Shown piece after piece: positions 36,576-44,937 of a DNA stretch of 64,000 nt. The DNA lies in contig NZ_JABVCF010000006.1 of the NCBI RefSeq assembly GCF_014595955.1, forward strand, positions 1 through 64,000. Direction: 5' to 3'. The first letter of the stretch is position 1, and the number at the start of each line of letters is the position of its first letter. This DNA is from Pseudaminobacter soli (ex Zhang et al. 2022). GTDB taxonomy: Bacteria; Pseudomonadota; Alphaproteobacteria; Rhizobiales; Rhizobiaceae. The notes under the pieces are model-generated. The model was not told the DNA's origin. It saw only the letters and a list, made by a program, of their open reading frames with translations, and searched no databases. Made by a program: the position numbers and the translations under genes.

Positions 36576-37055
36576 TCAAGATGAAAGGCGCTCGGCGTCC
36601 TGCGAGCGCATGATATCGGGCGGACAGGCGGGGGAGACCGCAACGGCACGCAAGCGAAGCGCCGGTGCTTCAAAGCCCAGGTAGCGAATGAGACGGCGGT
36701 GGTAGTTCTCCATTCGCGTGCTGATCACTGGTTGCTCCGCGAGGAAGCGTCCGGCGAATACATATGCAAGGCGCTCGCCCGCTGTCTGCTCGGCGATGAT
36801 AGCCCGTGCCCAGCCCTCGGGAGCGACATCGGCCACGCGTATACGGCAGGCGCCGAGCACGCCCACAATCCAGACGGGCGCGGTTTCCCGGTCAGGAGGC
36901 AGGACGGCAAAGCCGCGTTCCTCGAGGAAGGCGACGATATCGGATTCCGAATTTGGGTCGGCCAAGCCGCTCTGGGTGAGGCCGACTGATTTCCCGGCAA
37001 GGCTGAGGCCTAGAAGCGCCGCGAGGGCGAGACTAGCGGTCGTAGGGCGCATCAT
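36576..37055 (-). CDS. Exosortase-linked exported protein, unknown function
   Basis: About 160 residues from the ATG at 37053-37055, which has AGGATCGG upstream; it overlaps the end of the exosortase gene by 23 bases. The first ~25 residues (RPTTASLALAALLGLSLA) form a signal peptide. The mature part contains PVWIVGVLGACRIRV and HRRLIRYLGFEAPALRLRAV and no catalytic motif I know. Proteins at this spot in other exosortase loci are often EpsI-like helpers, but sequence resemblance is not obvious. Translational overlap implies it works with the exosortase, probably in the periplasm. Confidence 0.55.
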   Translation of the reverse strand: MMRPTTASLALAALLGLSLAGKSVGLTQSGLADPNSESDIVAFLEERGFAVLPPDRETAPVWIVGVLGACRIRVADVAPEGWARAIIAEQTAGERLAYVFAGRFLAEQPVISTRMENYHRRLIRYLGFEAPALRLRAVAVSPACPPDIMRSQDAERLSS

Positions 37056-37920
37056 AGCCGATCCTGTGATAGCCAATGGCGAGGATCACGATCAGGGTCA
37101 GCCACCCCGCGATTGTAGCGCCGACGGGGCCATGTATCAGGCCATAATGAGAGGGATAGAGGCCAATCAGACTGATGCGTGTAACGTTGATCGCGACGAC
37201 CGCCGCCGCGCTCGTCAGCGCCCAGGCCAAGGATGCCGGGGTCCAGCGACCACAACGCATATTGATGAAGACGGTGGCGCTCAGGAGCGCGAGAGACAGG
37301 TTGGCGAGCGAAGAGCAGCCCGGCGCGATGAACAAGGAGCCGGAGCCGTCGACGAGCGGCACGACATTGCCCACCGCCTCCGTACCGACGATCCAGCCGA
37401 CTAGCCGGGCATCGGAGTGCAGAATAATGTCGCTGAAGGCGGCGAACAGAAGGCGCGCCCAGAAGAGCGGTATGGTGAGCGCGAAGAGGATTGCCGCCGC
37501 GCGGCGCGCCGCCTTATCGGATGCCGTGACATGGAGGTGGAGTGCGATCAGGCATAGGCCAAGCCAACTTGCGGCCGGCACCGGTAAAAGGAAGGCAAGC
37601 CCGGCCAGAGAAGCCATAGCGAGATCACTGCGTCGCATCTCCTCGGCACGTGTGCGGAAAAGAGCAAGGAGTGCAGCCGCACAAGCCCCCCACAGGATGA
37701 CGCTGACGTCAAAAGTGTCGGATGCGGCGGTCGCCAGCCCCTTATCGGCAACTGCCCGATAGACGTGCTCGCTGATGCCGTTGGCGAAGCCGATCGCGAC
37801 CAGTGCGGCGAAGAATGCCGGCCGTACTAGCGTCTGCGCGGGTAGCGAAATCGACGCTAGCCGCGCCAAGCGCGGGCGCGCCGACACTTCTCGCCGCAAG
37901 GTTGCTGCTTGCCAGGCCAT
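37033..37920 (-). CDS. Exosortase/archaeosortase family membrane protease-transpeptidase
   Basis: 295 residues, eight or so hydrophobic spans. The exosortase catalytic set is present and correctly spaced: Cys202 in APGCSSLANLSLA, Arg248 in INVTRISLIG and His263 in LIHGPVG. Exosortases cleave a C-terminal PEP-CTERM-like signal from exported proteins in the inner membrane and are usually found with exopolysaccharide genes. Here the candidate substrate is the tiny protein encoded 45 bases upstream (37966-38202) on the same strand, and an exopolysaccharide cluster follows. The variant is not classical XrtA (EpsH), as the flanking helper and motif context differ. Confidence 0.82.
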   Translation of the reverse strand: MAWQAATLRREVSARPRLARLASISLPAQTLVRPAFFAALVAIGFANGISEHVYRAVADKGLATAASDTFDVSVILWGACAAALLALFRTRAEEMRRSDLAMASLAGLAFLLPVPAASWLGLCLIALHLHVTASDKAARRAAAILFALTIPLFWARLLFAAFSDIILHSDARLVGWIVGTEAVGNVVPLVDGSGSLFIAPGCSSLANLSLALLSATVFINMRCGRWTPASLAWALTSAAAVVAINVTRISLIGLYPSHYGLIHGPVGATIAGWLTLIVILAIGYHRIGYDAPYDR

Positions 37921-37965
37921 TCATATCAGACCGGAGTTCGCCTTTGAGGCGGTACTCAACCTTGG

Positions 37966-38202
37966 CTATTGGCGCCGCTTGGCCCGGTTACGCCTGGCAA
38001 GCCAGATGTAACCGCCGATGACGGCGAGAACAGGAAGGCCGACCCCCGCGACAGGACCGGGTGCGGCTAGGCCCGGCTTGCCGCCCGGACCATAGCCAAG
38101 GCCAGGCGTCGGACCTCGATCCGGAGGTTGCTCGGCAAGGGCCGGGGCCGCTGCCATCAGGCAAAGGGCAGCGGTAATGAAGGCTGTTCGAAAGCCCAAC
38201 AC
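37966..38202 (-). CDS. Tiny exported protein with PEP-CTERM-like C-terminus (candidate exosortase substrate)
   Basis: 78 residues from the GTG at 38200-38202, which follows an AGGAGG site; the frame also has a GTG two codons upstream inside that site. Layout: signal peptide to about A23 (ITAALCLMAAAPALA), a Gly/Pro-rich linker (DRGPTPGLGYGPGGKPGL), then PGPVAG, a hydrophobic span (VGLPVLAVIGGYIWLA) and a basic tail RRNRAKRRQ. Signal plus sorting motif, membrane span and Arg cluster is the tripartite PEP-CTERM plan, with almost no mature domain between. A second, frameshifted copy lies at 61020-61234. Regulation is unknown. Confidence 0.65.
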   Translation of the reverse strand: MLGFRTAFITAALCLMAAAPALAEQPPDRGPTPGLGYGPGGKPGLAAPGPVAGVGLPVLAVIGGYIWLARRNRAKRRQ

Positions 38203-38351
38203 GTTCACCTCCTGGGTTCGCCCCCAATGGTAGGCAAGGTATGTCTCTTCTTCGGTTTAGGAGAGACATCCCTTTGGGGGAGGAGATCACGGCCTGAAAG
38301 TGGAAGGCCGGTCCTTGTCTCCCACGCTCTCCTTCGCTGCCATGTCCGAAT

Positions 38352-38555
38352 CTATGATCCCGTCCCGCGAAAGACCACGACGGTGGTCATCAGTAGGATT
38401 CCGAGGTCCGTTTTAAGGGACATGATGCCGCGGCAATACGCATCGTATTTGACATTCTTTACAAGGTAACACTGATTCCGTTCACTAATCTTCCTTAAGT
38501 TCAGTCACTCCTGGGCAGATGATCGAAATACGCTTTGCCGGATACCGCGGCGATA
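38352..38555 (-). pseudogene. C-terminal remnant of a polyprenyl-phosphate sugar transferase (ExoY/PssA-like)
   Basis: On the minus strand the fragment reads KISERNQCYLVKN, KYDAYCRGIMSLKTDLGILL and MTTVVVFRGTGS, stop 38352-38354. It aligns residue by residue with the end of the intact transferase at 61414-62097 (QISERNQCSFEERARYDTHY, SIRSLKTDFRILLMTIMVVF). Earlier codons are frameshifted and then lost; only the sequence upstream of the gene is recognisable again. It is the decayed half of a gene duplication. Confidence 0.8.
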
Positions 38556-38664
38556 CCGCATGCGTTCGGCATTCATTTCGGCAATGCTCGATGGGCTGTA
38601 CTAAGACCGCGAAGCTCGCTGGTTACATCTTCGGGGGAAAGCGGCGGAATCAGGCCGAAGGCGA

Positions 38665-39849
38665 TCAGGTCGCCCGCGGCCCGCCCACCGCCAACACGTC
38701 CGCCAAGGCGTCGACGACGAAGTGGACGTCGCCCTCGCCCATCTGGACGTAAAGCGGAAGCATGATCGAGTTATCCTGCGCGGCACCGCTGTTCGGAAGA
38801 TCGCCCGTGGCCCTGCAGTCTCCCGGGCCGGAGTAGGCCAATTCCCGGTGTATGTTCATCACCCCGCGACGAGTTGCGATGCCTCGATCAAGCAGCGCCT
38901 GCATGACGGCGATCTGGGAGACGGCGCGCGGCAGTCCGATGCAGTAGCTCTGCCAGTTGCTGCGCGCCCATGACGGCTCATTCGGCGGAGAAACACCCGG
39001 CACGGAGGCAAGCCTCTCGGCATAGACATTCGCGAGGATGCGGCGCCTCGACACGAGTTCGGGAAGGCGGCGAAGCTGCTCGCGGCCAATTGCTGCCTGC
39101 AGATCCGTCATGCGATAGTTGAAGCCCAGTTCGGGATAGCTTTCGAACAGCACCTGCCGAGCGCTATGCCGCACGGTATCAGAAACATCCATGCCGTGCT
39201 GGCGCCAGAGCCTGAACTTGCGGTCGTAAGCGGCGCTGGCTGTCGTGATCATACCGCCGTCGCCCGTCGTGACGACCTTGCGCGGATGGAACGAGAAACA
39301 TGCAATGTCGCCGTGGGGCTTTCCGATCGGCTCCCACTTGCCATCCCAGAAGACTTCGCTTCCCGTCGCGCACGCAGCGTCCTCTATGATCGGGATCCGG
39401 TGGCGCCTTCCGATATCGGCAATCTGCTCCAAGTTGCACGGCATGCCGAGTTGATGCACGCAGAGGATAGCTTTTGTCCGCGGCGTGATAGCGGCCTCGA
39501 CCTGCTCCGGGTCTATGTTGAAGCCGCCCGCTTCGATGTCAACGAAGACCGGTGTTGCGCCGCAGTAGCGGACGGCGTTCGCCGTAGCAATGAAGGAGTG
39601 GCTGACTGTGATCACCTCGTCGCCGGCACCGACTTCGACGGCACGCAGCGCCAGGTGAAGGGCGGTGGTGCAGTTGGAAACGGCGCAGGCGAACGGCGCA
39701 CCCACCGTTGCCGCGAACTCGCGCTCGAAGGCGGCGACCTCGGGTCCCTGGGTCACCCACCCGGACAGCACCACACGCCGGACGGCTTCGATCTCTCGCT
39801 CTTCGAGGAGCGGCTTCGCCACCGGGATGAGAGTTGGGTTCGCGTTCAC
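38665..39849 (-). CDS. DegT/DnrJ/EryC1/StrS family sugar aminotransferase
   Basis: 394 residues from the GTG at 39847-39849, which overlaps the epimerase stop (GTGA). PLP-aminotransferase features: NCTTALHLALRA, GDEVITVSHSFIATANA, the IIEDAAC Asp, FSFHPRKVVTTGDGG with the Schiff-base Lys, and FNYRMTDLQAAIG. It adds an amino group from glutamate to a keto-sugar nucleotide, here as the last gene of a six-gene operon. A second DegT enzyme is encoded two genes upstream, so the sugar made may carry two amino functions or the operon makes two sugars. Confidence 0.9.
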   Translation of the reverse strand: MNANPTLIPVAKPLLEEREIEAVRRVVLSGWVTQGPEVAAFEREFAATVGAPFACAVSNCTTALHLALRAVEVGAGDEVITVSHSFIATANAVRYCGATPVFVDIEAGGFNIDPEQVEAAITPRTKAILCVHQLGMPCNLEQIADIGRRHRIPIIEDAACATGSEVFWDGKWEPIGKPHGDIACFSFHPRKVVTTGDGGMITTASAAYDRKFRLWRQHGMDVSDTVRHSARQVLFESYPELGFNYRMTDLQAAIGREQLRRLPELVSRRRILANVYAERLASVPGVSPPNEPSWARSNWQSYCIGLPRAVSQIAVMQALLDRGIATRRGVMNIHRELAYSGPGDCRATGDLPNSGAAQDNSIMLPLYVQMGEGDVHFVVDALADVLAVGGPRAT

Positions 39850-40820
39850 TCTGCGGCCGCCAGGGAGGTCTGGCGCTCGCGGCGCCACCAATCAACGAGA
39901 TCGCGAAGCCCCTCCTCAAGGCCGATTGCCGCCTTGAACCCAAGCGTTTCGCGGGCTTTGGAGACGTCGGCGAGTCGCCGTGTCACGGCATTCACGCTTC
40001 TCGCAGGCGCATGGTCCGCAGTCACTGAAGAGCCCATTACGCTGGCCAGTGTGGCAGCAAGCTCAATCAGGCTGGTTTCGGCACCGCTGGCCACATTGAA
40101 CACCTCGTCGGTAACGTCCGATTTCGCTGCCAAGATGTTGGCGCGGGCGACGTCCCGCACGTGGACGAAGTCCATTGTCTGCAGGCCGTCGCCATGAATG
40201 ATCGGCGCCTCCCCGGCGGCGATGCGCTCCATCCAGCGGATCAGCACCTCGGTATACGCGCCGTAAACATCCATGCGGGGGCCGTACACATTGAAGTAGC
40301 GCAAGCCCACATAGCGCAACCCATACATCTCGGCGAAAGAGCGAAGCAGTCCTTCATTGAACGCCTTGGCGGCGCCGTAGATCGTCCGGTTGTTGTAGGG
40401 ATGATGCGTCTCAGTTGTCGGGAAGTGGTCCGCCAAGCCAAGTACCGACGCCGAGGATGCCGCGACGATCTTGGAGACGCCAGCGTTGACGGCCGTTTCT
40501 AACAGGTCGAACGTGCCGCGCGCCAAAACGTCGAACGCAAGGCGCGGATCCTCCGCGCATTGCGTGATGCGGATCGCGGCTTGATGGAAAACAATATCGA
40601 CGCGCGGCAGCAGTTCATCCAGTAAGGCGCGATCGCGGATGTCGCCGGTCACGATGGTGAGCGGGCAAAGCTCGCATGCGCGCCGAAGGTTTTCGCGCCG
40701 ACCGCGGCTAAAATTGTCAAGGATGATGATCTCGCGCGGACCTTCCATGGCCGCGAGATCCGCGATGTGCGAACCGACCAAGCCCGCTCCGCCTGTTATC
40801 AGTATCCGCTGGTCCTTCAT
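39846..40820 (-). CDS. NAD-dependent sugar-nucleotide epimerase/dehydratase (extended SDR)
   Basis: 324 residues from ATG 40818-40820, overlapping the preceding stop (ATGA). ITGGAGLVGSHI is the NAD motif, ASSASVLG and YGAAK supply Ser, Tyr and Lys of the active site, and LRYFNVYGPRM is the usual extended-SDR substrate segment. It resembles UDP-glucose/GlcNAc 4-epimerases. In context it probably converts or epimerises the amino-sugar nucleotide made by this operon. Exact sugar not readable. Confidence 0.88.
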   Translation of the reverse strand: MKDQRILITGGAGLVGSHIADLAAMEGPREIIILDNFSRGRRENLRRACELCPLTIVTGDIRDRALLDELLPRVDIVFHQAAIRITQCAEDPRLAFDVLARGTFDLLETAVNAGVSKIVAASSASVLGLADHFPTTETHHPYNNRTIYGAAKAFNEGLLRSFAEMYGLRYVGLRYFNVYGPRMDVYGAYTEVLIRWMERIAAGEAPIIHGDGLQTMDFVHVRDVARANILAAKSDVTDEVFNVASGAETSLIELAATLASVMGSSVTADHAPARSVNAVTRRLADVSKARETLGFKAAIGLEEGLRDLVDWWRRERQTSLAAAE

Positions 40821-41542
40821 CGGCTGGTTACCTCCAGTTCTTGGCTCCGCCGCAGAGAATCTGAATCCGTTCTCCAATGGAGAAATCTTGCCGGCACACC
40901 CGCAACCACAGCGAAGGGCGGCACGTCGGCGACGACAACCGCGCCCGCGCCGACGATCGCACCCTTGCCCACGGTGACGCCAGGCAGAATGGACGCATTG
41001 ACGCCTATGTCGGCCCAGTCTTCGATCCTGATCGGCCGAATCCTGAGGTCGGTCCGGATCACCGGGACCGAGGCAGGTACTCCCACATGCGCGGAACCGA
41101 GAGCCTTCGCGCCAGGCCCCCACCCGACAAAATTGCCGATATAGAGATCCCGCGCATCAAGAAACGCCTGCGGGCCGATCCAAGTGTTGTCACCGATCGT
41201 GCATGATCCATCGAACCGTCCCTGGATCGTTGCCTGTGCGCCGATGTGCACGTCCGCCCCGATCTCGAACGTTTCCAGATCCCTGAAGACGACCCCGCCG
41301 CCCACGCTCAGTCCGTCCCCGCAGCGCCGCGCAAGAGCACGCCAGATCACGCGGCGCATCATGCTGTCGACCATTCCCTCGCCCAAGGCGAAGCGGGCGT
41401 AAAGTTCGATCAGTCCGGGACGTCCGTAGGCATCTCGCAGCGCGCCGACCAGGCCTAGCTCGAAAGTTGGATCGGCCCTGAGCTCGCGGCGGCCGTGCAC
41501 AGCCGGGACAATTCTCTCTGCGCTTGCGGTATCAGGCGGCAT
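40817..41542 (-). CDS. Left-handed beta-helix acyltransferase (hexapeptide repeats)
   Basis: 241 residues. Hexapeptide repeats run from about residue 85 to 215 ([58 protein letters not shown]), the trimeric beta-helix of acetyl- or acyl-CoA-dependent transferases. The N-terminal 80 residues are helical and unusual for the small sugar acetyltransferases. It overlaps the epimerase start and the aminotransferase stop on either side, so it is translated with them and likely acylates an amino or hydroxyl group of the sugar. Confidence 0.87.
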   Translation of the reverse strand: MPPDTASAERIVPAVHGRRELRADPTFELGLVGALRDAYGRPGLIELYARFALGEGMVDSMMRRVIWRALARRCGDGLSVGGGVVFRDLETFEIGADVHIGAQATIQGRFDGSCTIGDNTWIGPQAFLDARDLYIGNFVGWGPGAKALGSAHVGVPASVPVIRTDLRIRPIRIEDWADIGVNASILPGVTVGKGAIVGAGAVVVADVPPFAVVAGVPARFLHWRTDSDSLRRSQELEVTSR

Positions 41543-42638
41543 ATGCGCATTCCTCGACCGCCTCGACGACCTGGCGCACCTGATCCGTCGTCATTTCCGG
41601 GAATATCGGCAGCGACAGCGCTTCCCGGGCAACCGCCTCGGCGACCGGGAAGTCGCCCGCGCGGTAGCCGAGATCGGCGTGTGCCTCCTGGAGATGCACC
41701 GGTATCGGATAGTGCAGGCCACATTCGATCCCAACGGACCGGAGGCCTTCTCGCAGGCGGTCGCGGCCGGAGGCGCGCAGGGCATAGATGTGATAGACGT
41801 GCCGCCGCCCGTGCGCCTGGACTGGAGCGGTGGTGCCGCCCGAGCCGGCCAACAGCTTGTCGTACAATGCGGCGTGACTTCGCCGCGCCCTCGTCCAGCG
41901 CTCTAGATGCCCGAGCTTGACCCGAAGGACGGCGCCCTGAATGCCGTCCATGCGGTAATTAAAGCCTTTGAGCACGTGATGGTAGCGCTGGCTCTGGCCC
42001 CAATCGCGCAGCATGCGGATCGCCTCGGCATGGCTGTCGCTGCTCGTCACGACGATGCCGCCCTCGCCGCATGCACCGAGATTCTTGCCGGGGTAGAAGC
42101 TGAAGCATCCCGCCACGCCGATACTGCCCGATCGGCGCCCGTGATACTCCGCTCCGTGTGCCTGGCACGCATCCTCGATCACCGCCAGACCGTGCCTGGC
42201 GGCGATATCCATGATGGGATCCATGTCCGCCATCTGGCCGTAGAGATGGACCGGAACGATGGCCTTGGTCCGGGGCGTGATCGCCGCCTCGACCATTGCG
42301 GGGTCCATCGTGCATGTAGCGGGCTCGATGTCGACGAAGACCGGGCGCGCGCCGGTGTAACAGATCGCGGAGACCGTCGCCACGAATGTCATTGGAACGG
42401 TGATGACCTCGTCTCCCGGGCCTATGCCTGCGGCGAGCAAAGACAGGTGCAGGGCACTTGTGCCGGTATTCACAGCGACCGCGTGCTTGGAGTCGCAGTA
42501 GGCGGCGAATTCGCGCTCGAACGCCTCCACCTCTTCCCCGAGGATGTAGCGCGTGGAGGCCAGGACGCGCAGGACCGCGTCATCTATCTCATCCTTGATA
42601 CTGGCGTATTGCGCCTTCAGGTCGAGGAACGGGATCAT
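41532..42638 (-). CDS. DegT/DnrJ/EryC1/StrS aminotransferase, WlbC/WbpE-like
   Basis: 368 residues. It opens [19 protein letters not shown], typical of WbpE/WlbC; then VNTGTSALHLSLLA, VPMTFVATVSAI, VIEDACQAHGAEYHG and FSFYPGKNLGACGEGG with the PLP Lys. Enzymes of this type transaminate the 3-keto group of UDP-2-acetamido-3-oxo-glucuronate. Its operon partners are a Gfo/Idh/MocA 3-dehydrogenase and an acetyltransferase, the same trio as in di-N-acetylated uronic acid synthesis. It overlaps both neighbours by a few bases. Confidence 0.9.
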   Translation of the reverse strand: MIPFLDLKAQYASIKDEIDDAVLRVLASTRYILGEEVEAFEREFAAYCDSKHAVAVNTGTSALHLSLLAAGIGPGDEVITVPMTFVATVSAICYTGARPVFVDIEPATCTMDPAMVEAAITPRTKAIVPVHLYGQMADMDPIMDIAARHGLAVIEDACQAHGAEYHGRRSGSIGVAGCFSFYPGKNLGACGEGGIVVTSSDSHAEAIRMLRDWGQSQRYHHVLKGFNYRMDGIQGAVLRVKLGHLERWTRARRSHAALYDKLLAGSGGTTAPVQAHGRRHVYHIYALRASGRDRLREGLRSVGIECGLHYPIPVHLQEAHADLGYRAGDFPVAEAVAREALSLPIFPEMTTDQVRQVVEAVEECAYAA

Positions 42639-43672
42639 GCTACCTGCCGCCTTGCGTTCCCAAGCTCGACGACTCGTCCACGCTGCGCCAGGGATTGCGT
42701 CGCCGCCTCGAGGATGTGGACGACGCGAAGGCCGGCCTCTCCGTCTGCTGTCGGCGCTGCTCCCTTTTCGATGCAGTCCGCGAACTCCTGCAGTTCGACC
42801 CTAAGCGCTTCGCTGGCCTCCAGTTGGGGTGCCCACATGTCGCCAGTCCGGTAGCCGACCAGCGCTTGGTAGATGTTGTCCGAACTGCCCTGTCGCTGGC
42901 CGAGTGTAATTCCCTTATCGTATACTTTGATTTTCTCGCTCGGCTCGAGATCGTCGTAGACGATCATCTTGCTGCTGCCACCGATCAGCGTTCGCCGCAC
43001 CTTGACCGGAGCGAGCCAGTTCACGTGGATATGCGCGATCAGATTGCCAGCAAAGAAGAGGCTAAGGTAGGCGATGTTCTCCGGCTCGCCGGGAACGTGG
43101 CTCATACCAGTGGCCGAAACAGCGACGGGCTTCTCGGGCAGCACGAAATCCATGATCGAGAGATCGTGCACGGCCAGGTCCCAGATCACGCTGACATCGT
43201 GCTGGAACAGTCCGAGGTTCACCCGCACCGAGTCGTAGTAATAGACCTCGCCGAGGCTGCTCTCCACGATTTCGCGCATCTTGCGGACTGCGCCCGTGTG
43301 GATGAATGTGTGGTCGACGGCCAGGACGAGATTGCGTCGCGCAGCCTCGTCGACCAGGCGCTGTGCCTCATCGGATGTGGACGCAATCGGCTTCTCGATG
43401 AAGACGTGCTTGCCCGCCATCAGCGCGCTCATCGCAAGGCGATAGTGGCTGGAAACCGGGGTCGCAATAGCGACGGCAGATATGTCCGGGTCGGCCAGAA
43501 CCTCATCGAAGCGGTCGGTGGCGGCAATGCCGGGATATCTACTTCGGACAGAAGCCAACCGCTCCGTCTTCAGGTCGCACACGGTGCGCAGTTGCGTGTT
43601 GGGAATTTCCGCCAGATTGCGGACCAGGTTGGGACCCCAGTACCCATATCCAATGACAGCGACGCCGATCAT
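42635..43672 (-). CDS. Gfo/Idh/MocA oxidoreductase, WlbA/WbpB-like
   Basis: 345 residues. The Rossmann motif [16 protein letters not shown] and the EKPIA Lys motif are conserved, followed by the [10 protein letters not shown] and [17 protein letters not shown] strands. WlbA/WbpB oxidise C3 of UDP-GlcNAc uronate with NAD. It overlaps the aminotransferase gene (ATGA) and the acetyltransferase gene on the other side, so all three are co-translated. The same order (acetyltransferase, dehydrogenase, aminotransferase) supports the pathway call more than any single gene does. Confidence 0.9.
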   Translation of the reverse strand: MIGVAVIGYGYWGPNLVRNLAEIPNTQLRTVCDLKTERLASVRSRYPGIAATDRFDEVLADPDISAVAIATPVSSHYRLAMSALMAGKHVFIEKPIASTSDEAQRLVDEAARRNLVLAVDHTFIHTGAVRKMREIVESSLGEVYYYDSVRVNLGLFQHDVSVIWDLAVHDLSIMDFVLPEKPVAVSATGMSHVPGEPENIAYLSLFFAGNLIAHIHVNWLAPVKVRRTLIGGSSKMIVYDDLEPSEKIKVYDKGITLGQRQGSSDNIYQALVGYRTGDMWAPQLEASEALRVELQEFADCIEKGAAPTADGEAGLRVVHILEAATQSLAQRGRVVELGNARRQVA

Positions 43673-44172
43673 CCGATGCTCCCCGTCCGGCGCAGTTGGG
43701 GCCTGTCGGCAGCCTCCCCGATCACGATTGCCGGCACCCCAGCAACGATCGCATAATCCGGCACGTCATGGCTGACGACGGCGCCGGCGCCGACGATCGC
43801 ACCCTCGCCGATCGTCAGGCCCGCCAGGACCGTGGCGTTGCTGCCGATCGACGCGCCGCGCTTCACTGTGGTCGTGACGACGCTCCAGTCCCGGTCCGTT
43901 TGCAGTCTGCCATCAGGATTTACGGCGCGGGGGTAGAGATCGTTGGTGAACATCACACCATGGCCAACGAAGACCCCGTCCTCCAGCGTCACGCCTTCGC
44001 AAATGAACGAATGGGTGGACACCTTGCAGTTACGGCCGATCACGGCGTTGCGCTGGATCTCGACAAAGGCGCCGATGCGCGAGCCGGCACCGATCCGGCA
44101 GCCATAGAGGTTGACGAGATCAGGATGGTGGATGACCACTCCTTCCTCCAGTTCCACGTCGGCGACGATCAT
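43669..44172 (-). CDS. Sugar N-acetyltransferase, WlbB/WbpD-like (left-handed beta-helix)
   Basis: 167 residues, all hexapeptide repeats ([80 protein letters not shown]). The [11 protein letters not shown] loop is typical of WbpD/WlbB, which acetylate the 3-amino group of UDP-2-acetamido-3-amino-glucuronate. First gene of the minus-strand operon; upstream is a 765-base gap shared with a divergent glycosyltransferase gene, where the promoters must lie. Confidence 0.9.
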   Translation of the reverse strand: MIVADVELEEGVVIHHPDLVNLYGCRIGAGSRIGAFVEIQRNAVIGRNCKVSTHSFICEGVTLEDGVFVGHGVMFTNDLYPRAVNPDGRLQTDRDWSVVTTTVKRGASIGSNATVLAGLTIGEGAIVGAGAVVSHDVPDYAIVAGVPAIVIGEAADRPQLRRTGSIG

Positions 44173-44937
44173 AGTGAAGTCCCTCTCCCTTTACCTTCAG
44201 CCGCAATACGCCGGGCGACGCTTGGCCGAAGTAGATCGCGGGAAGCCAAAAGATGCCATTCAAGCTGCTCAGGTAAATCGCGGAAAACGCAGTATAGCGA
44301 TCAGCCGAAAGGATTATCCGTAATCGTTCGGGCGCCTCTAGCGCCGTGGTCTTGTCGAAGGAGTGGTCGCGTCGGCAGTACCGACAACTGAGCTGGACCT
44401 CCGTGGCCAATACAGTCTCCGCTTGGCCGCGCGGCAAATGCGCGGTGCAATTACCAGGGCGTGACCTGCCCGTCGCCGACCGGCCGAAGAAATAGCGCGG
44501 GCCGAGCCCGCCAAGAAATGCAAGCAGGTTTGATCGCGTAGCACCTGGAAGATTTTGAGCTGCACCCCCGCCAAAGCCGAACTCAATCTTGGGCGGCGGA
44601 AGTCAGGCTTGGGCGTTTTTGAGAAGGCCAACCTCGAGGGAAACCTCGAAAGGGGGGCTAGATAGGATCTCAGCTATACCGAAACGTACCAACAGCTCGC
44701 CATCTGCTAAGGGAGCATCCGCTCGGTCATCGGCATACCTCGATGGTATAGGCCTGCTACGGTACCCCACAGCGCTCCGACTAAAGGTAAAGTTCGATAC
44801 CCCGATAGCCAACTGGCAAGCCGTGCGAGAGCGGGCTCAGACTGCCCGTGGATGGCAGAATGACCTGTCCAGTCCGCGTGAGCCCGTGACGGCGCTCAAG
44901 CCGGCCGCAGGAAGCTCCGGCTACGGGGGAGAGTGCC
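44173..44937. other. Divergent regulatory gap, no gene recognised
   Basis: 765 bases between the amino-sugar operon and the plus-strand glycosyltransferase. Frames exist on both strands but none shows family motifs. A GC-rich hairpin-like CCGCGCGG/CGCGG patch occurs near 44430. Length suggests decayed DNA besides promoters. Confidence 0.35.

Larger units (their letters stand above)
37966..38640 (-). repeat. Left arm of a direct repeat flanking the exopolysaccharide cluster
   Basis: This arm contains the intact tiny exported protein, a remnant of the sugar-transferase 3' end and a patch of transferase upstream sequence (GGTTACATCTTCGGG near 38620). The same order and orientation occurs at 61020-62335, where the transferase is intact and the small protein is frameshifted. 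The arms are diverged, so this is an old duplication. Confidence 0.7.
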
